Assembly: GCA_934162685.1 (NCBI GenBank)
Contig: CAKPJO010000001.1
Span: 1 to 64,000 of the forward strand
DNA: 64,000 nt
Source of the DNA: an uncultured Bacilli bacterium
Lineage (GTDB): Bacteria > Bacillota_I > Bacilli_A > RFN20 > CAG-826
Direction: 5' to 3'
Part shown: positions 1-8,601 of the stretch, one piece after another
Numbering within the stretch: position 1 is the first letter of the stretch
How the letters are laid out: each line of letters starts with the position of its first letter
Notes under the pieces: generated by a model
Databases searched by the model: none
What the model was told of the DNA's origin: nothing
The model's input: only the letters and a program-made list of their open reading frames with translations
Position numbers and translations under genes: made by a program

Positions 1-13
1 GGGAGGTATTTTT

Positions 14-682
14 ATGAGTGTAATAGACAATGGATTACGTGCAGATATAATGCGCAAAAGAATGGAAGATAAAAATAGTTTAGTAAATAAAAATAGTTTT
101 TATGTAGGAAGGGAAGGAGAACAAGGAATAATAACAGGAGAAATTTATCCAACTATTTGGGACACTGCAATATTTGTAAAAGATGGGGTGCCTAGTTTTG
201 AAACAATTTATAATAAACAATTTCAGTATTTAGTGACAAATGCACAATATACTAATAGTATTGAAAGTATCAATAATGCTTTTACAGAAATTCAATACAA
301 AAAAGTTACGTCAAGCTGGTCGTTAATTACTGTTTCTAAAACCACAAATTATTTATATGAAATTAAATGCTCTGTAGGTGATATTATTCAATTCAACATT
401 TTAGGAACGTGTGGAGACAATGTTCCTATAAATATTCATAAAATGTTTATGGTACCAATGACCTCTTTATATGGCTGGGATATAGAAGCTAATAAGAGCT
501 ATCATATTAATATTGAAGAAACGCCTGTATCTGTGACAAATCCTTCAATTAATGTTTCTGTGCAATTTAATGATGATAATAAAACAGGAATTATTACAAT
601 AAGCGTTAGTGCTACATTTAATTTATTGCAGCAAAATCAAAATTTAAATATAAATTCTTTTAAATACAGAATTTTAAAATAA
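14..682 (+). CDS. Hypothetical tail or baseplate-associated protein
   Basis: This 222-residue protein matches no family I recognise. The ATG is preceded by GGGAGG at positions 1-6. The sequence is polar, rich in Asn, Thr, Ser and Ile, and alternates hydrophobic and polar residues as beta-rich phage structural proteins do. It has no signal peptide, membrane segment or catalytic motif that I can see. The gene ends 15 nt before the ATG of a 1305-residue tail protein, so the two are probably co-transcribed. The structural role is inferred only from position. It could equally be a baseplate accessory protein or a small fibre attachment protein. Confidence 0.75.
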   Translation: MSVIDNGLRADIMRKRMEDKNSLVNKNSFYVGREGEQGIITGEIYPTIWDTAIFVKDGVPSFETIYNKQFQYLVTNAQYTNSIESINNAFTEIQYKKVTSSWSLITVSKTTNYLYEIKCSVGDIIQFNILGTCGDNVPINIHKMFMVPMTSLYGWDIEANKSYHINIEETPVSVTNPSINVSVQFNDDNKTGIITISVSATFNLLQQNQNLNINSFKYRILK

Positions 683-697
683 AGGAGGTTTTTATTT

Positions 698-3600
698 ATG
701 GCAGTTTATAAACCAACATTGTGTTATCCGTTTTTAAACTCATTTGATCCACGCTTAGTGGCAACTAACACTAATGGTTTGCCTACAGAATGGTTAAAAT
801 GTAAAATAGAAACCTCTAACAAAAATGTTACAGGATATAAGATTAAAGTTTTAGACCAAGATAATGAAGTAATTTTTGAAGGTGCTAAAATTAGTCCTAT
901 ATCAGAATTACAAAATGCAATATATGATTCTAATACTAACACAGGGGTAAATGGAACATATTTAAATATTCCTTTCTTTCAATTAATGAATGAGGGAAAT
1001 AGATATTATAAATCATATAATAGCATTTACTTTCAAGCAGATAGAGCGGCGCATTATCTTTTAAGTGCGGGTAGTCCTTATTTTGATAATCATTCTCAAG
1101 ATAATATAAACAAATGGGATTATGCAGCAACAGAAGATATATTATCTCGTGAGCATTGGGATGGTAAAATCAATGGAGAAGTCGTAGCAACAGGAGAAAT
1201 TGTTTGCGCTATTAATGCTAATGATGCTAAAAAAGTCGGTTTATGGTATGTAGATGAAGGTCAAAAATTAAAAAGATATAATAATGTAGGATCCTCAGAA
1301 TTATTATCTTCTTTAACAGTTATTTTAAAGGGTTATTTTAATAACTGTTATGTTGACGAAAAAAATGGACAATTTGTAATTTTAACAAGCTTAAATGACG
1401 GTCCTTTTGTAGCATTTAACGAAGATGGTAGTACCAGAACTGTTGATATTAAAACAGATGGTAAGTTATACAAATGGATTATTTATTTATATCAAGGTGA
1501 CGGAAAAGTTCTTAGCGAAGGAAATTTACCGTTTATGGATTATGAAGTAATATCTAACAACTGGTGGGATATGAAATTAAGCACTGGCAAAATTTTAGGC
1601 TCAACTCCAGAAAGAATACAAATTAGTGCACTAGATAGAGATTTATTGCCGACTAATCAAGAAGGTAACTTTGTTATTTTACAAACACGATATTTACAAT
1701 TATTAGATGAGAATAATAACTTCGTTGGTAGTCGTACTTATGTTAATTCATATGATAGTTCATATGGACATGTTTACCCTAAAGCTGGAAGTTTAGATGC
1801 AACAGTTGTTACAAGTAATAAAGTAACAAGATGTCAATTTTTCAAGCATTCTAATAATCCAAATGAAATAGAAACAGGAGACATTGTTCAGTGTGCTACG
1901 ACAGGAAATATTGTACTGGACGGCACTGAGACTGTAATAGATGGTTATAAAATAGCAGAAAATAATAGAGTATTAGTTAAAAATCAAGACATTCCTCAAG
2001 AAAATGGTGTATATGTTGCACATATAGGCGCTTCTTGGAAAAGAGCTTCTGATTATGACACTTGGGGGGATTTTATAGGTCCAATAATATATGTTAATAA
2101 TGGACAAACAAATGGTGGAAAAAACTTTGAATCTCTTGCAAATGCGGGAGGACAATTATGGGTTGATGAAGATAGTAAAGAGTCATTTACTCCGTTATCT
2201 TTTATTGAAGAACAACCAATATTATTATTCCCAGAATTATTAGATTTAACAGTAGATTATATTGTAAACGGTATTAGTACGGAGCAAACAACAGTGGACG
2301 GTGAATATCCTTCTATTGGAGACACTGTTATTAATATGGCAGATAATAGTCTATATACAATCACATATATTGATTCAAGCAAAAAAATTACTTTTACAAA
2401 AAGTAGTCAATCATTATTAAATATTGAGTATGTTTATGTTTCTGCTGGCACAAGTAAGCAATATAGTCATAGAGTTATTGATGTTCAAAGTAATTATCAA
2501 GTCACACAAGACTTATCTGTGGCACGTATTTTAAAAAATACTAGTACAAAAACATATATTAGTCCTTATTCTGATTTATCAGTAGGACATAAATTAAAAA
2601 TATTGTCAACTGGAGAATGGATTAATATACAAGAAGTTAATAAAACATTATGGTATATTGTGCACGATGCACGTATTCCGTTTGAAAGTTATAACGCACA
2701 AGATAAAAGAATTCCTTATACTTATGAAGTTAGAAGTTATTTTAATATAAGTGATGAAAATCCTTTTTACTTATATGAAAGACCTTATTTAAGAATTGGA
2801 CAAAACGGAGACGTTTTGCCTATATCTGAAGCATATGAATATTTTAAAGTTGCAGATGAAGAATTTCAATTCTTATATTCACTAATAGATGAAGATGCAG
2901 ATCCATCTCAAGATAGTAGTTACGAACCGTTTTTAGTAAAAACTATTTTACGTAATGCTGTTAAGGGTAGGTCTATTGCTTTAGAAGGTTTTTATTCTCA
3001 AGAGCAACAAGCATCTTGGGAAAGTTATCGTTGGTTGTTGGCTGACGAAAATTATAATGTATTACAAGATACTGGCAATAAATATGATAAAGAAATGAAA
3101 GTTACCTTCTATGGGTTGGCTAATGATCAAACAGAAGCAAAAACATATTATGCTATTTTATATGTAACAGATGAGTTAGGTAATTTATTAATTAATGTAT
3201 TTGAGTTTGTGGTTACAAGTGTAGAAACATCAAGTTATAATGTTAATTTTAAGGCAGAATTTTCTTGTTTAAATCAATCTGTACAATTAACATATGATGG
3301 CATTGTAAGTATATATCCTTCAATAGATTTAAACAATAATTATCAGGTTAGTGCTTATGTGGCACAAAATGATAGTATTAAACTAAATTGGGATAATTCT
3401 TTACAATATGTGTTAAGTTCAATGAATATCAGTGGTAAAGATGGTTCTACGGGAAATCAAATGCCTGCTAATGAACAAAATAATGAATCTTATTCGGTAA
3501 TTAACGGCGTTATGTACGATCATTATTATTTATCTGGTATTTACACGCAAGATAAAGCAAGTAGATATTTGGATATTGAAACAGATATAGATGAGGAGAC

Positions 3601-4615
3601 AGATGATTTTTATTTCTATACACAAGTTCATTTAACTAATGATTTTTGTGGTGATGTTTTAAAAATCAATTTAACTGAATTAAATGAACAAGATGATTCC
3701 GAAACAGATGATACTTATCAATTGGTAATTCGTACAACAGAGAATATTAAAGATGGTAATTTAGCAGGAGATAGAGGAAAATTAGTTTTTGTTATTCAAA
3801 AGAATGGTGTAGATTATGTTGTCGATAATACCAAGGGTATGATTTATAATTGGTTAGCTATTAAAGGCGGCAAAAATTATTCAGATTCTGATGTTATGTA
3901 TAAAATTCAACCAAAAGGTACTCATTCAAATAAAAGTTATTTATTATTAGAAAATAAAATAAGCACTAAGGAATTATACTTTATTGAAAATAATGGTTCT
4001 TTTATAAATAGTCAATATAATTTAGGATGTTTAGGATTAATTGCAACAAATCCCGCAAACACGGGCGGAGTGGAAGGTACAATTTCTTATTGGAATGATG
4101 AAAGACCTTTAACCAGATTGGATACCCGATATAGTACTTTATACGAAGAAGGTTCAAGAAACTTTAAAAATTTAAATAATGGTCAAGAGCAAGAACAATA
4201 TTGGCCTGAGGAGGATTCATTGTGGTATTGGGCAGAGACAACAGAATCTACTAATCAGCTTCAAAAAGAACCAGAAAATTGGAAAGATATCGGAGTTAAT
4301 GGTTTAGTCGATGGCTCTAATTTTAAAGAATATGAATCTGTAGACCGTTATCAAGGTTTATATGAATTAGCAGACGCTCCAGAAGCATATAATATTCAAA
4401 TTATTATTTCTAAGCTAGATAATATTAAAAATGTACATCATTTTTCTAGAAGCAGAAGTAATGGAATTACTACAATCACTATGCAAGCTAGTGACAATGA
4501 GAAGATTGGCGATGTAATAGTTAATTTTAATAAAGATCCTTATGAACCTGTAACATCTGTTTTATGCAGTGACGATACAATTTGTAGTAATGATTTAGCG
4601 TGTAGTGATGATTAA
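698..4615 (+). CDS. Large modular tail/baseplate protein (1305 aa)
   Basis: The start follows AAAGGAGG with normal spacing. The N-terminal part (about residues 40-70) has an Ig/Fn3-like strand pattern around GYKIKVLD. Residues about 395-505 contain a module I recognise from many phage tail and fibre proteins: a CATTGNI-type strand, an RVLVKNQ core, then ENGVYV and WKRASDYDTW. The rest is beta-rich and Asn/Tyr-rich, with no enzyme motif. The last 15 residues contain three Cys spaced between Asp/Ser. The gene lies between a small tail protein and the hub region, so it is probably a baseplate or tail-tip component that contacts the cell surface. The exact role is inferred. Confidence 0.8.
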   Translation: MAVYKPTLCYPFLNSFDPRLVATNTNGLPTEWLKCKIETSNKNVTGYKIKVLDQDNEVIFEGAKISPISELQNAIYDSNTNTGVNGTYLNIPFFQLMNEGNRYYKSYNSIYFQADRAAHYLLSAGSPYFDNHSQDNINKWDYAATEDILSREHWDGKINGEVVATGEIVCAINANDAKKVGLWYVDEGQKLKRYNNVGSSELLSSLTVILKGYFNNCYVDEKNGQFVILTSLNDGPFVAFNEDGSTRTVDIKTDGKLYKWIIYLYQGDGKVLSEGNLPFMDYEVISNNWWDMKLSTGKILGSTPERIQISALDRDLLPTNQEGNFVILQTRYLQLLDENNNFVGSRTYVNSYDSSYGHVYPKAGSLDATVVTSNKVTRCQFFKHSNNPNEIETGDIVQCATTGNIVLDGTETVIDGYKIAENNRVLVKNQDIPQENGVYVAHIGASWKRASDYDTWGDFIGPIIYVNNGQTNGGKNFESLANAGGQLWVDEDSKESFTPLSFIEEQPILLFPELLDLTVDYIVNGISTEQTTVDGEYPSIGDTVINMADNSLYTITYIDSSKKITFTKSSQSLLNIEYVYVSAGTSKQYSHRVIDVQSNYQVTQDLSVARILKNTSTKTYISPYSDLSVGHKLKILSTGEWINIQEVNKTLWYIVHDARIPFESYNAQDKRIPYTYEVRSYFNISDENPFYLYERPYLRIGQNGDVLPISEAYEYFKVADEEFQFLYSLIDEDADPSQDSSYEPFLVKTILRNAVKGRSIALEGFYSQEQQASWESYRWLLADENYNVLQDTGNKYDKEMKVTFYGLANDQTEAKTYYAILYVTDELGNLLINVFEFVVTSVETSSYNVNFKAEFSCLNQSVQLTYDGIVSIYPSIDLNNNYQVSAYVAQNDSIKLNWDNSLQYVLSSMNISGKDGSTGNQMPANEQNNESYSVINGVMYDHYYLSGIYTQDKASRYLDIETDIDEETDDFYFYTQVHLTNDFCGDVLKINLTELNEQDDSETDDTYQLVIRTTENIKDGNLAGDRGKLVFVIQKNGVDYVVDNTKGMIYNWLAIKGGKNYSDSDVMYKIQPKGTHSNKSYLLLENKISTKELYFIENNGSFINSQYNLGCLGLIATNPANTGGVEGTISYWNDERPLTRLDTRYSTLYEEGSRNFKNLNNGQEQEQYWPEEDSLWYWAETTESTNQLQKEPENWKDIGVNGLVDGSNFKEYESVDRYQGLYELADAPEAYNIQIIISKLDNIKNVHHFSRSRSNGITTITMQASDNEKIGDVIVNFNKDPYEPVTSVLCSDDTICSNDLACSDD

Positions 4616-4630
4616 TGGAGGTGTTGGTAA

Positions 4631-5785
4631 ATGTCTAAATATAGAGTAAAAGTAAAATTTTCAGGCGTTGGCACTTCTATGTATCACGACGGAAAAATGT
4701 CAGTTGATTATACATATTTGTTACAAAACGTAGATGAAAAAGAGCAAAATTATTTGAAAACACATCCAGAAATCTTACCTGCTGAGTTGTTATCTAAATA
4801 CAATAATCAAGTTGTAATAGGATGTAGTTATCAAAATGATTCTCAAGTAGAAGAAGGTCAACAAAGCTTAGGATTTACACCTGAAAGAGGAATAAATACA
4901 ATAGTGAAAAAAGAGACAGATCCTGTTTCAATTTATAGAAGAGAATATCAAGAATACGAAAGAACAACTGGATATGATGAAAAAGGAAAGGGTCTGAAAG
5001 AGAAAGAAACTTATGTAGGTTCTTGGGAGCCTGTTGTAATTAATAATATTGTTCCTGTGGTTAATGATTATAATATAAAATCAGATTATTCATATCAATA
5101 TATTATGTATCCTGTTAATGCGATAGATTGGCAAGTGTTTGCAAATAAAGAAGAAAATGACGAGAATAATGGTAGTTTCTATGGAGATCCTGTTCAAACA
5201 CAATGGGATTTCTGGACATTATGCGAGTTAATTCCTCAAAAATTAGATATTGACGCACCAATTGTGAAGAAAGCATATAAAGTTGATACAAACAACATTT
5301 GGATGTTTAAATATAATTTAGAAACAGGTGCGCAAACACAAAATATTAATAAAAATGAGGTTCAAACACTAGGACAATTTTCAAGAATTAGTCACGGAAA
5401 GAATAATAATATTTCGGGAGAAGTTAGTTGTTTATTAGGTAGTGAAATTATACCTTATATGGCAGATAATTATATTGAAAGATTAAGAAAATCTTGGGTT
5501 GCTCCATTATCAACGAACGAAAGAACAAAGATGTTGCAACAATGGAGAAAAATTGTTTATTCAAAGAACCCTAAGTTGTTAAGAGATATTAAAGGGCAAG
5601 CGTGGATTGTTTCTATTTTAAGCGGCTCAAATACTCCACATAATTTCTATCGTAATCAACCAGATAATATTAGTTTTAGTTGGAAACAAATAGAAGATAT
5701 TAACAATGTCGTTATTTATGATAACGAAAGCAATGAATTAACAAAAAAATGTGTGGGCGTTTGGTCTCCTGTTAAAAAGAAATAA
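4631..5785 (+). CDS. Hypothetical tail protein (384 aa)
   Basis: I do not recognise a family. The ATG follows TGGAGGTG, 15 nt after the previous stop. The protein is soluble-looking, Asn/Tyr/Gln-rich, with a central segment rich in Trp and aromatic residues (about residues 180-215) and a basic C-terminus ending in PVKKK. There is no coiled coil or membrane segment. It sits directly before the hub-like gene at 5852, so it is probably part of the distal tail or baseplate assembly. That placement, not homology, is the basis for the call. Confidence 0.75.
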   Translation: MSKYRVKVKFSGVGTSMYHDGKMSVDYTYLLQNVDEKEQNYLKTHPEILPAELLSKYNNQVVIGCSYQNDSQVEEGQQSLGFTPERGINTIVKKETDPVSIYRREYQEYERTTGYDEKGKGLKEKETYVGSWEPVVINNIVPVVNDYNIKSDYSYQYIMYPVNAIDWQVFANKEENDENNGSFYGDPVQTQWDFWTLCELIPQKLDIDAPIVKKAYKVDTNNIWMFKYNLETGAQTQNINKNEVQTLGQFSRISHGKNNNISGEVSCLLGSEIIPYMADNYIERLRKSWVAPLSTNERTKMLQQWRKIVYSKNPKLLRDIKGQAWIVSILSGSNTPHNFYRNQPDNISFSWKQIEDINNVVIYDNESNELTKKCVGVWSPVKKK

Positions 5786-5851
5786 CAGGAACGTTTAAGA
5801 CAAATTAACAAAAAAATAATAATAGTGTGTGTAAAGGGAGGATATAAATAT

Positions 5852-7105
5852 ATGAAAAATTTACAATATATTAGTTCTGTTAGTGGAGATATCCTCTCTA
5901 TAGCTACGGAGAGGGCGGATTATTATATTAATCAAAATTATGATATTGATGAAATAGTTTCATTAATTAATAATAGTATAATAACGCCTAGATTTAGAAT
6001 ATTCGTTTTATATAATGACGAAACTATTAATTATGAGATCCCGATTGAAGATATTAAATCGGGGTCTGGTAGTTATAGTGAAAATTATCAAAATGGACAA
6101 CGCAGAAGTTTATCTTTTGCATTGTATAATGAACATCGACAATATTCCACAGGAATTAATGGTTTGTGGGCAGGCACCAGACTCAGATTAGAAATAGGTT
6201 TGGAATTACAAAACGAAGATGTTATTTGGTTTCAAAAAGGCGTATATATTATCACTAATTTATCACCAAAACATTCAAATAGCGAAACCATAATAGAAGT
6301 GTCTGCAAGTGATAAATTTTGTTTGTTTGAAAATAAAACTGGTACATTAGAAACCACTTATGAAATTCCTGTTGGTTCAAATATAGAAGAAATTATAAAA
6401 ACAATCCTTGGTGGAGATATGGGAAACGGAATGCCGTTTGACACCAGGGAAATTATATATAATTCAGCATTTAAAGGAGCGGTTACGCAAGTAACAATTT
6501 CTAAGAGTGCTGGAGATAGTTATGGAAGTATATTACAAGAATTAGCCACACAATTATCGGCAGAAATATTCTATAATAGTATGGGAAGATTAACAATTGT
6601 TCCTATCGCCAATGTTGTAGACGATATTAATAAACCTATTATATATGATTTTGACACCGCAAAAGGAGACGTATCTAATTTGGATTTTAGTTTCGACTTA
6701 GAAAGTATCGTAAATAGAGTTATTGTAATAGGATCGAGTTCTTCAGGAGGAGTATATCAAGCAGTTGCTGTTAATGATGAACCGTCATCTCCTTTAAGTG
6801 TGCAAAGAATAGGCTATAGAACAGGTGAAATTATCAATGATAGTAATATTACATCCGATATTTTAGCAAAAGAAAGAGCAGATTATGAATTAAGACAACA
6901 ATTAATTATAAAGAGTTCATCTAGTATTAATGTAAGTTTTAACCCCTTATTAACGGTTAATAATTTAATTACAATAACAGATGATACATATGGTTTAACA
7001 AAAGAAAAATTTTTACTACAAAGTATTTCTTGTAGTTTAGGATATGAAGGTACAATGAGTATTACAATAAGTAATTTAAACAATTTACCTTTCTTAACAA
7101 AATAA
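5852..7105 (+). CDS. Baseplate hub-like / tail-spike-associated protein
   Basis: The true start is taken as the ATG at 5852, after GGGAGGAT. An earlier in-frame GTG at 5825 has no ribosome binding site. The 417-residue product resembles the DUF5048/gp27-like hub proteins of Firmicutes phages: an N-terminal beta domain containing RFRIFVLY and YEIPIEDIKSG, a central part with GVYII and VSASDK, and a C-terminal barrel with DITKPIIYDF-like and SLGYEGTMSITI-like strands. Such proteins form the central ring between tail tube and tip. The gene is followed directly by GAGGAGG at 7108-7114, the ribosome binding site that should serve the next structural gene but now lies in front of a transposon. The family assignment is by sequence feel and is moderately sure. 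Confidence 0.75.
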   Translation: MKNLQYISSVSGDILSIATERADYYINQNYDIDEIVSLINNSIITPRFRIFVLYNDETINYEIPIEDIKSGSGSYSENYQNGQRRSLSFALYNEHRQYSTGINGLWAGTRLRLEIGLELQNEDVIWFQKGVYIITNLSPKHSNSETIIEVSASDKFCLFENKTGTLETTYEIPVGSNIEEIIKTILGGDMGNGMPFDTREIIYNSAFKGAVTQVTISKSAGDSYGSILQELATQLSAEIFYNSMGRLTIVPIANVVDDINKPIIYDFDTAKGDVSNLDFSFDLESIVNRVIVIGSSSSGGVYQAVAVNDEPSSPLSVQRIGYRTGEIINDSNITSDILAKERADYELRQQLIIKSSSSINVSFNPLLTVNNLITITDDTYGLTKEKFLLQSISCSLGYEGTMSITISNLNNLPFLTK

Positions 7106-7256
7106 AAGAGGAGGAAAAAATAATTCAATAATTCATTGACAAATAACGAAAAAGCGTCACCAGAACAGGAATTAATTAATGATTTAATATCTATCATACA
7201 CGTTTTTAGCTGTCGTATATACGGATTAAGGAAATATAAAAAACAGATTAAAGGAG

Positions 7257-8441
7257 ATGAAGAAATTGCTAAAGAGTTACAAAACAGAGATAAATCCAAC
7301 ACCTGAACAAAAGAAAAATATAAATCGCACAATCGGAGTTTGTAGATTTGTTTACAATTTTTATCTCGCACATAATAAAGAAATGTACGAGAATAAGAAA
7401 CAGTTTGTTTCGGGAATGAATTTTTCAAAATGGCTTAATAACGAGTTTGTGCCTAATAATCAAGAGTATAAGTGGATAAAAGACGTTAGTAGTAAGTCGG
7501 TAAAACAAAGTATTATGGATGCTGATAGAGCTTTCAGAATTTTTTTCAAAGGGAAGTCACACTTTCCAAAGTTCAAGAAGAAAGGCAAATCAGATGTAAA
7601 AATGTACTTTGTTAAGACTGATGCAAGGGTAATTATTCCTTGCGAACGTCACAGAATAAAAATTCCTACTCTTGGCTGGGTGCAACTTAAAGAGAAAGGT
7701 TATATACCCACAAATCCCAATACACATATCATTAAGAGTGGAACTGTTTCCTATAAGTCAGGACGATATTATGTATCAGTTCTTGTTGAGCAGAAAGAAA
7801 TGGCAAAGCTCACATTGAATGATTTTGGAATAGGCATTGACCTTGGCATAAAAGATTTTGCTGTTTGTTCAAACGGCAAGATTTATAAGAATGTCAACAA
7901 GAGTTTTCGTATAAGAAAGCTCGAAAAGAAGCTCAGACGAGAACAACGTAGTTTTTCGAGGAAATACGAAGGCTATAAGAAAATAAATAATAATTTGAAA
8001 GGAGGGGCTATTCGACAAAATATCCAAAAGCAAAAGTTAAAGGTACAAAAACTTCATCAAAGACTTAATAATATAAGAACAGATTATATCAATAAGACAA
8101 TATCCGAATTGGTAAAAACCAAGCCAATGTGGATCACTATTGAGGATTTGAATATATTAGGTATGATGAAGAATAAACATCTCTCTAAATTCGTAGCACA
8201 ACAGAAGTTTTTTGAGTTCAGAACAAAACTGCTTGCCAAGTGTAATGAATACGGAATTGAACTAAGAGTTGTTGATCGTTTCTATCCGTCAAGTAAAACT
8301 TGTCATTGCTGTGGTAATGTTAAATCTGACTTGAAATTATCAGACAGAACATATCGTTGTAATAAATGTGGTTATATGGAAGATAGAGATTATAATGCAA
8401 GTCTTAATCTGAGAGATTGCCAAACTTACAATATAGCATAA
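7257..8441 (+). CDS. tnpB: TnpB, RNA-guided RuvC-type endonuclease of an IS200/IS605 element
   Basis: At 394 residues this is full length for TnpB. All RuvC catalytic acids are present: D195 in GIDLG, E296 in TIEDLN and D378 in DRDYNAS. The zinc ribbon has C349/C352 and C368/C371. TnpB is an omega-RNA-guided DNA nuclease that keeps IS200/IS605 elements in place. Here it has no TnpA partner, so movement would need a transposase in trans. AAGGAG at 7251-7256 is too close to the ATG at 7257. An in-frame TTG at 7266 lies 9 nt from it and would give M-L-K-S-Y-K, closer to the usual TnpB N-terminus, so the real start may be 7266. Codon use looks slightly richer in G/C than in the flanking tail genes, consistent with transfer. 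Confidence 0.93.
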   Translation: MKKLLKSYKTEINPTPEQKKNINRTIGVCRFVYNFYLAHNKEMYENKKQFVSGMNFSKWLNNEFVPNNQEYKWIKDVSSKSVKQSIMDADRAFRIFFKGKSHFPKFKKKGKSDVKMYFVKTDARVIIPCERHRIKIPTLGWVQLKEKGYIPTNPNTHIIKSGTVSYKSGRYYVSVLVEQKEMAKLTLNDFGIGIDLGIKDFAVCSNGKIYKNVNKSFRIRKLEKKLRREQRSFSRKYEGYKKINNNLKGGAIRQNIQKQKLKVQKLHQRLNNIRTDYINKTISELVKTKPMWITIEDLNILGMMKNKHLSKFVAQQKFFEFRTKLLAKCNEYGIELRVVDRFYPSSKTCHCCGNVKSDLKLSDRTYRCNKCGYMEDRDYNASLNLRDCQTYNIA

Positions 8442-8600
8442 ACAAGCTATTGTAGGTATGTACCGTAGGCTTATACGGGAATTTACGCCTGTGGACTATA
8501 CAAGAACTTGTGAGTAGTCTTAGAACGAAAACATATAGGTTGAAACAGGAATTTTCTCAATATGGATATTTGTCCGTATTTTGAGTAGCAGGTTTACGAA
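8442..8600 (+). ncRNA. Candidate omega-RNA / right end of the TnpB element
   Basis: This non-coding tract immediately follows tnpB. It has an AGGC/GCCT stem (8468-8471 with 8488-8491), a two-part stem GACTA/TAGTC (8495-8499 with 8516-8520) enclosing ACAA/TTGT, and a long terminal hairpin from CTCA at 8557 to TGAG at 8585. In TnpB elements the guide RNA scaffold is encoded across the 3' end of tnpB and the right end, with the guide running into flanking DNA. That makes the start of the downstream fibre gene (from about 8600) the default guide. The role is inferred from position and structure. Confidence 0.55.
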
Positions 8601-8601
8601 T

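Larger units (their letters stand above)
7120..8600 (+). mobile_element. TnpB-only IS200/IS605-type (IS1341-like) element; ends approximate
   Basis: The element carries an intact tnpB and no tnpA. It interrupts the structural operon: the Shine-Dalgarno GAGGAGG (7108-7114) is on its left, and the fibre ATG it should serve (8602) is on its right. The left non-coding stretch of about 135 nt has a perfect palindrome, CGTATATACG, at 7214-7223. The right stretch (8442-8600) is strongly structured and ends in a hairpin at 8557-8585, as expected for the subterminal hairpin of IS200/IS605 right ends. Exact ends cannot be set without an empty site. The sequence just before the left end reads ATTGAC, possibly the target motif. 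Confidence 0.75.

Noticed and set aside
6883..7428. A 181-residue reading frame on the minus strand across the hub gene end and the TnpB element start
   Set aside because: It has no ribosome binding site, its protein is low-complexity and hydrophobic, and it overlaps two well-supported + strand genes. Other minus-strand frames in the window are likewise shadows.
7120..8600. Idea that the TnpB element is an IStron with a self-splicing group I intron, which would rejoin the Shine-Dalgarno to the fibre start
   Set aside because: Only about 135 nt lie before tnpB, too little for the P3-P8 core, and the GACTA/TAGTC pair downstream is separated by just 16 nt, too close for P7 with P8 between.
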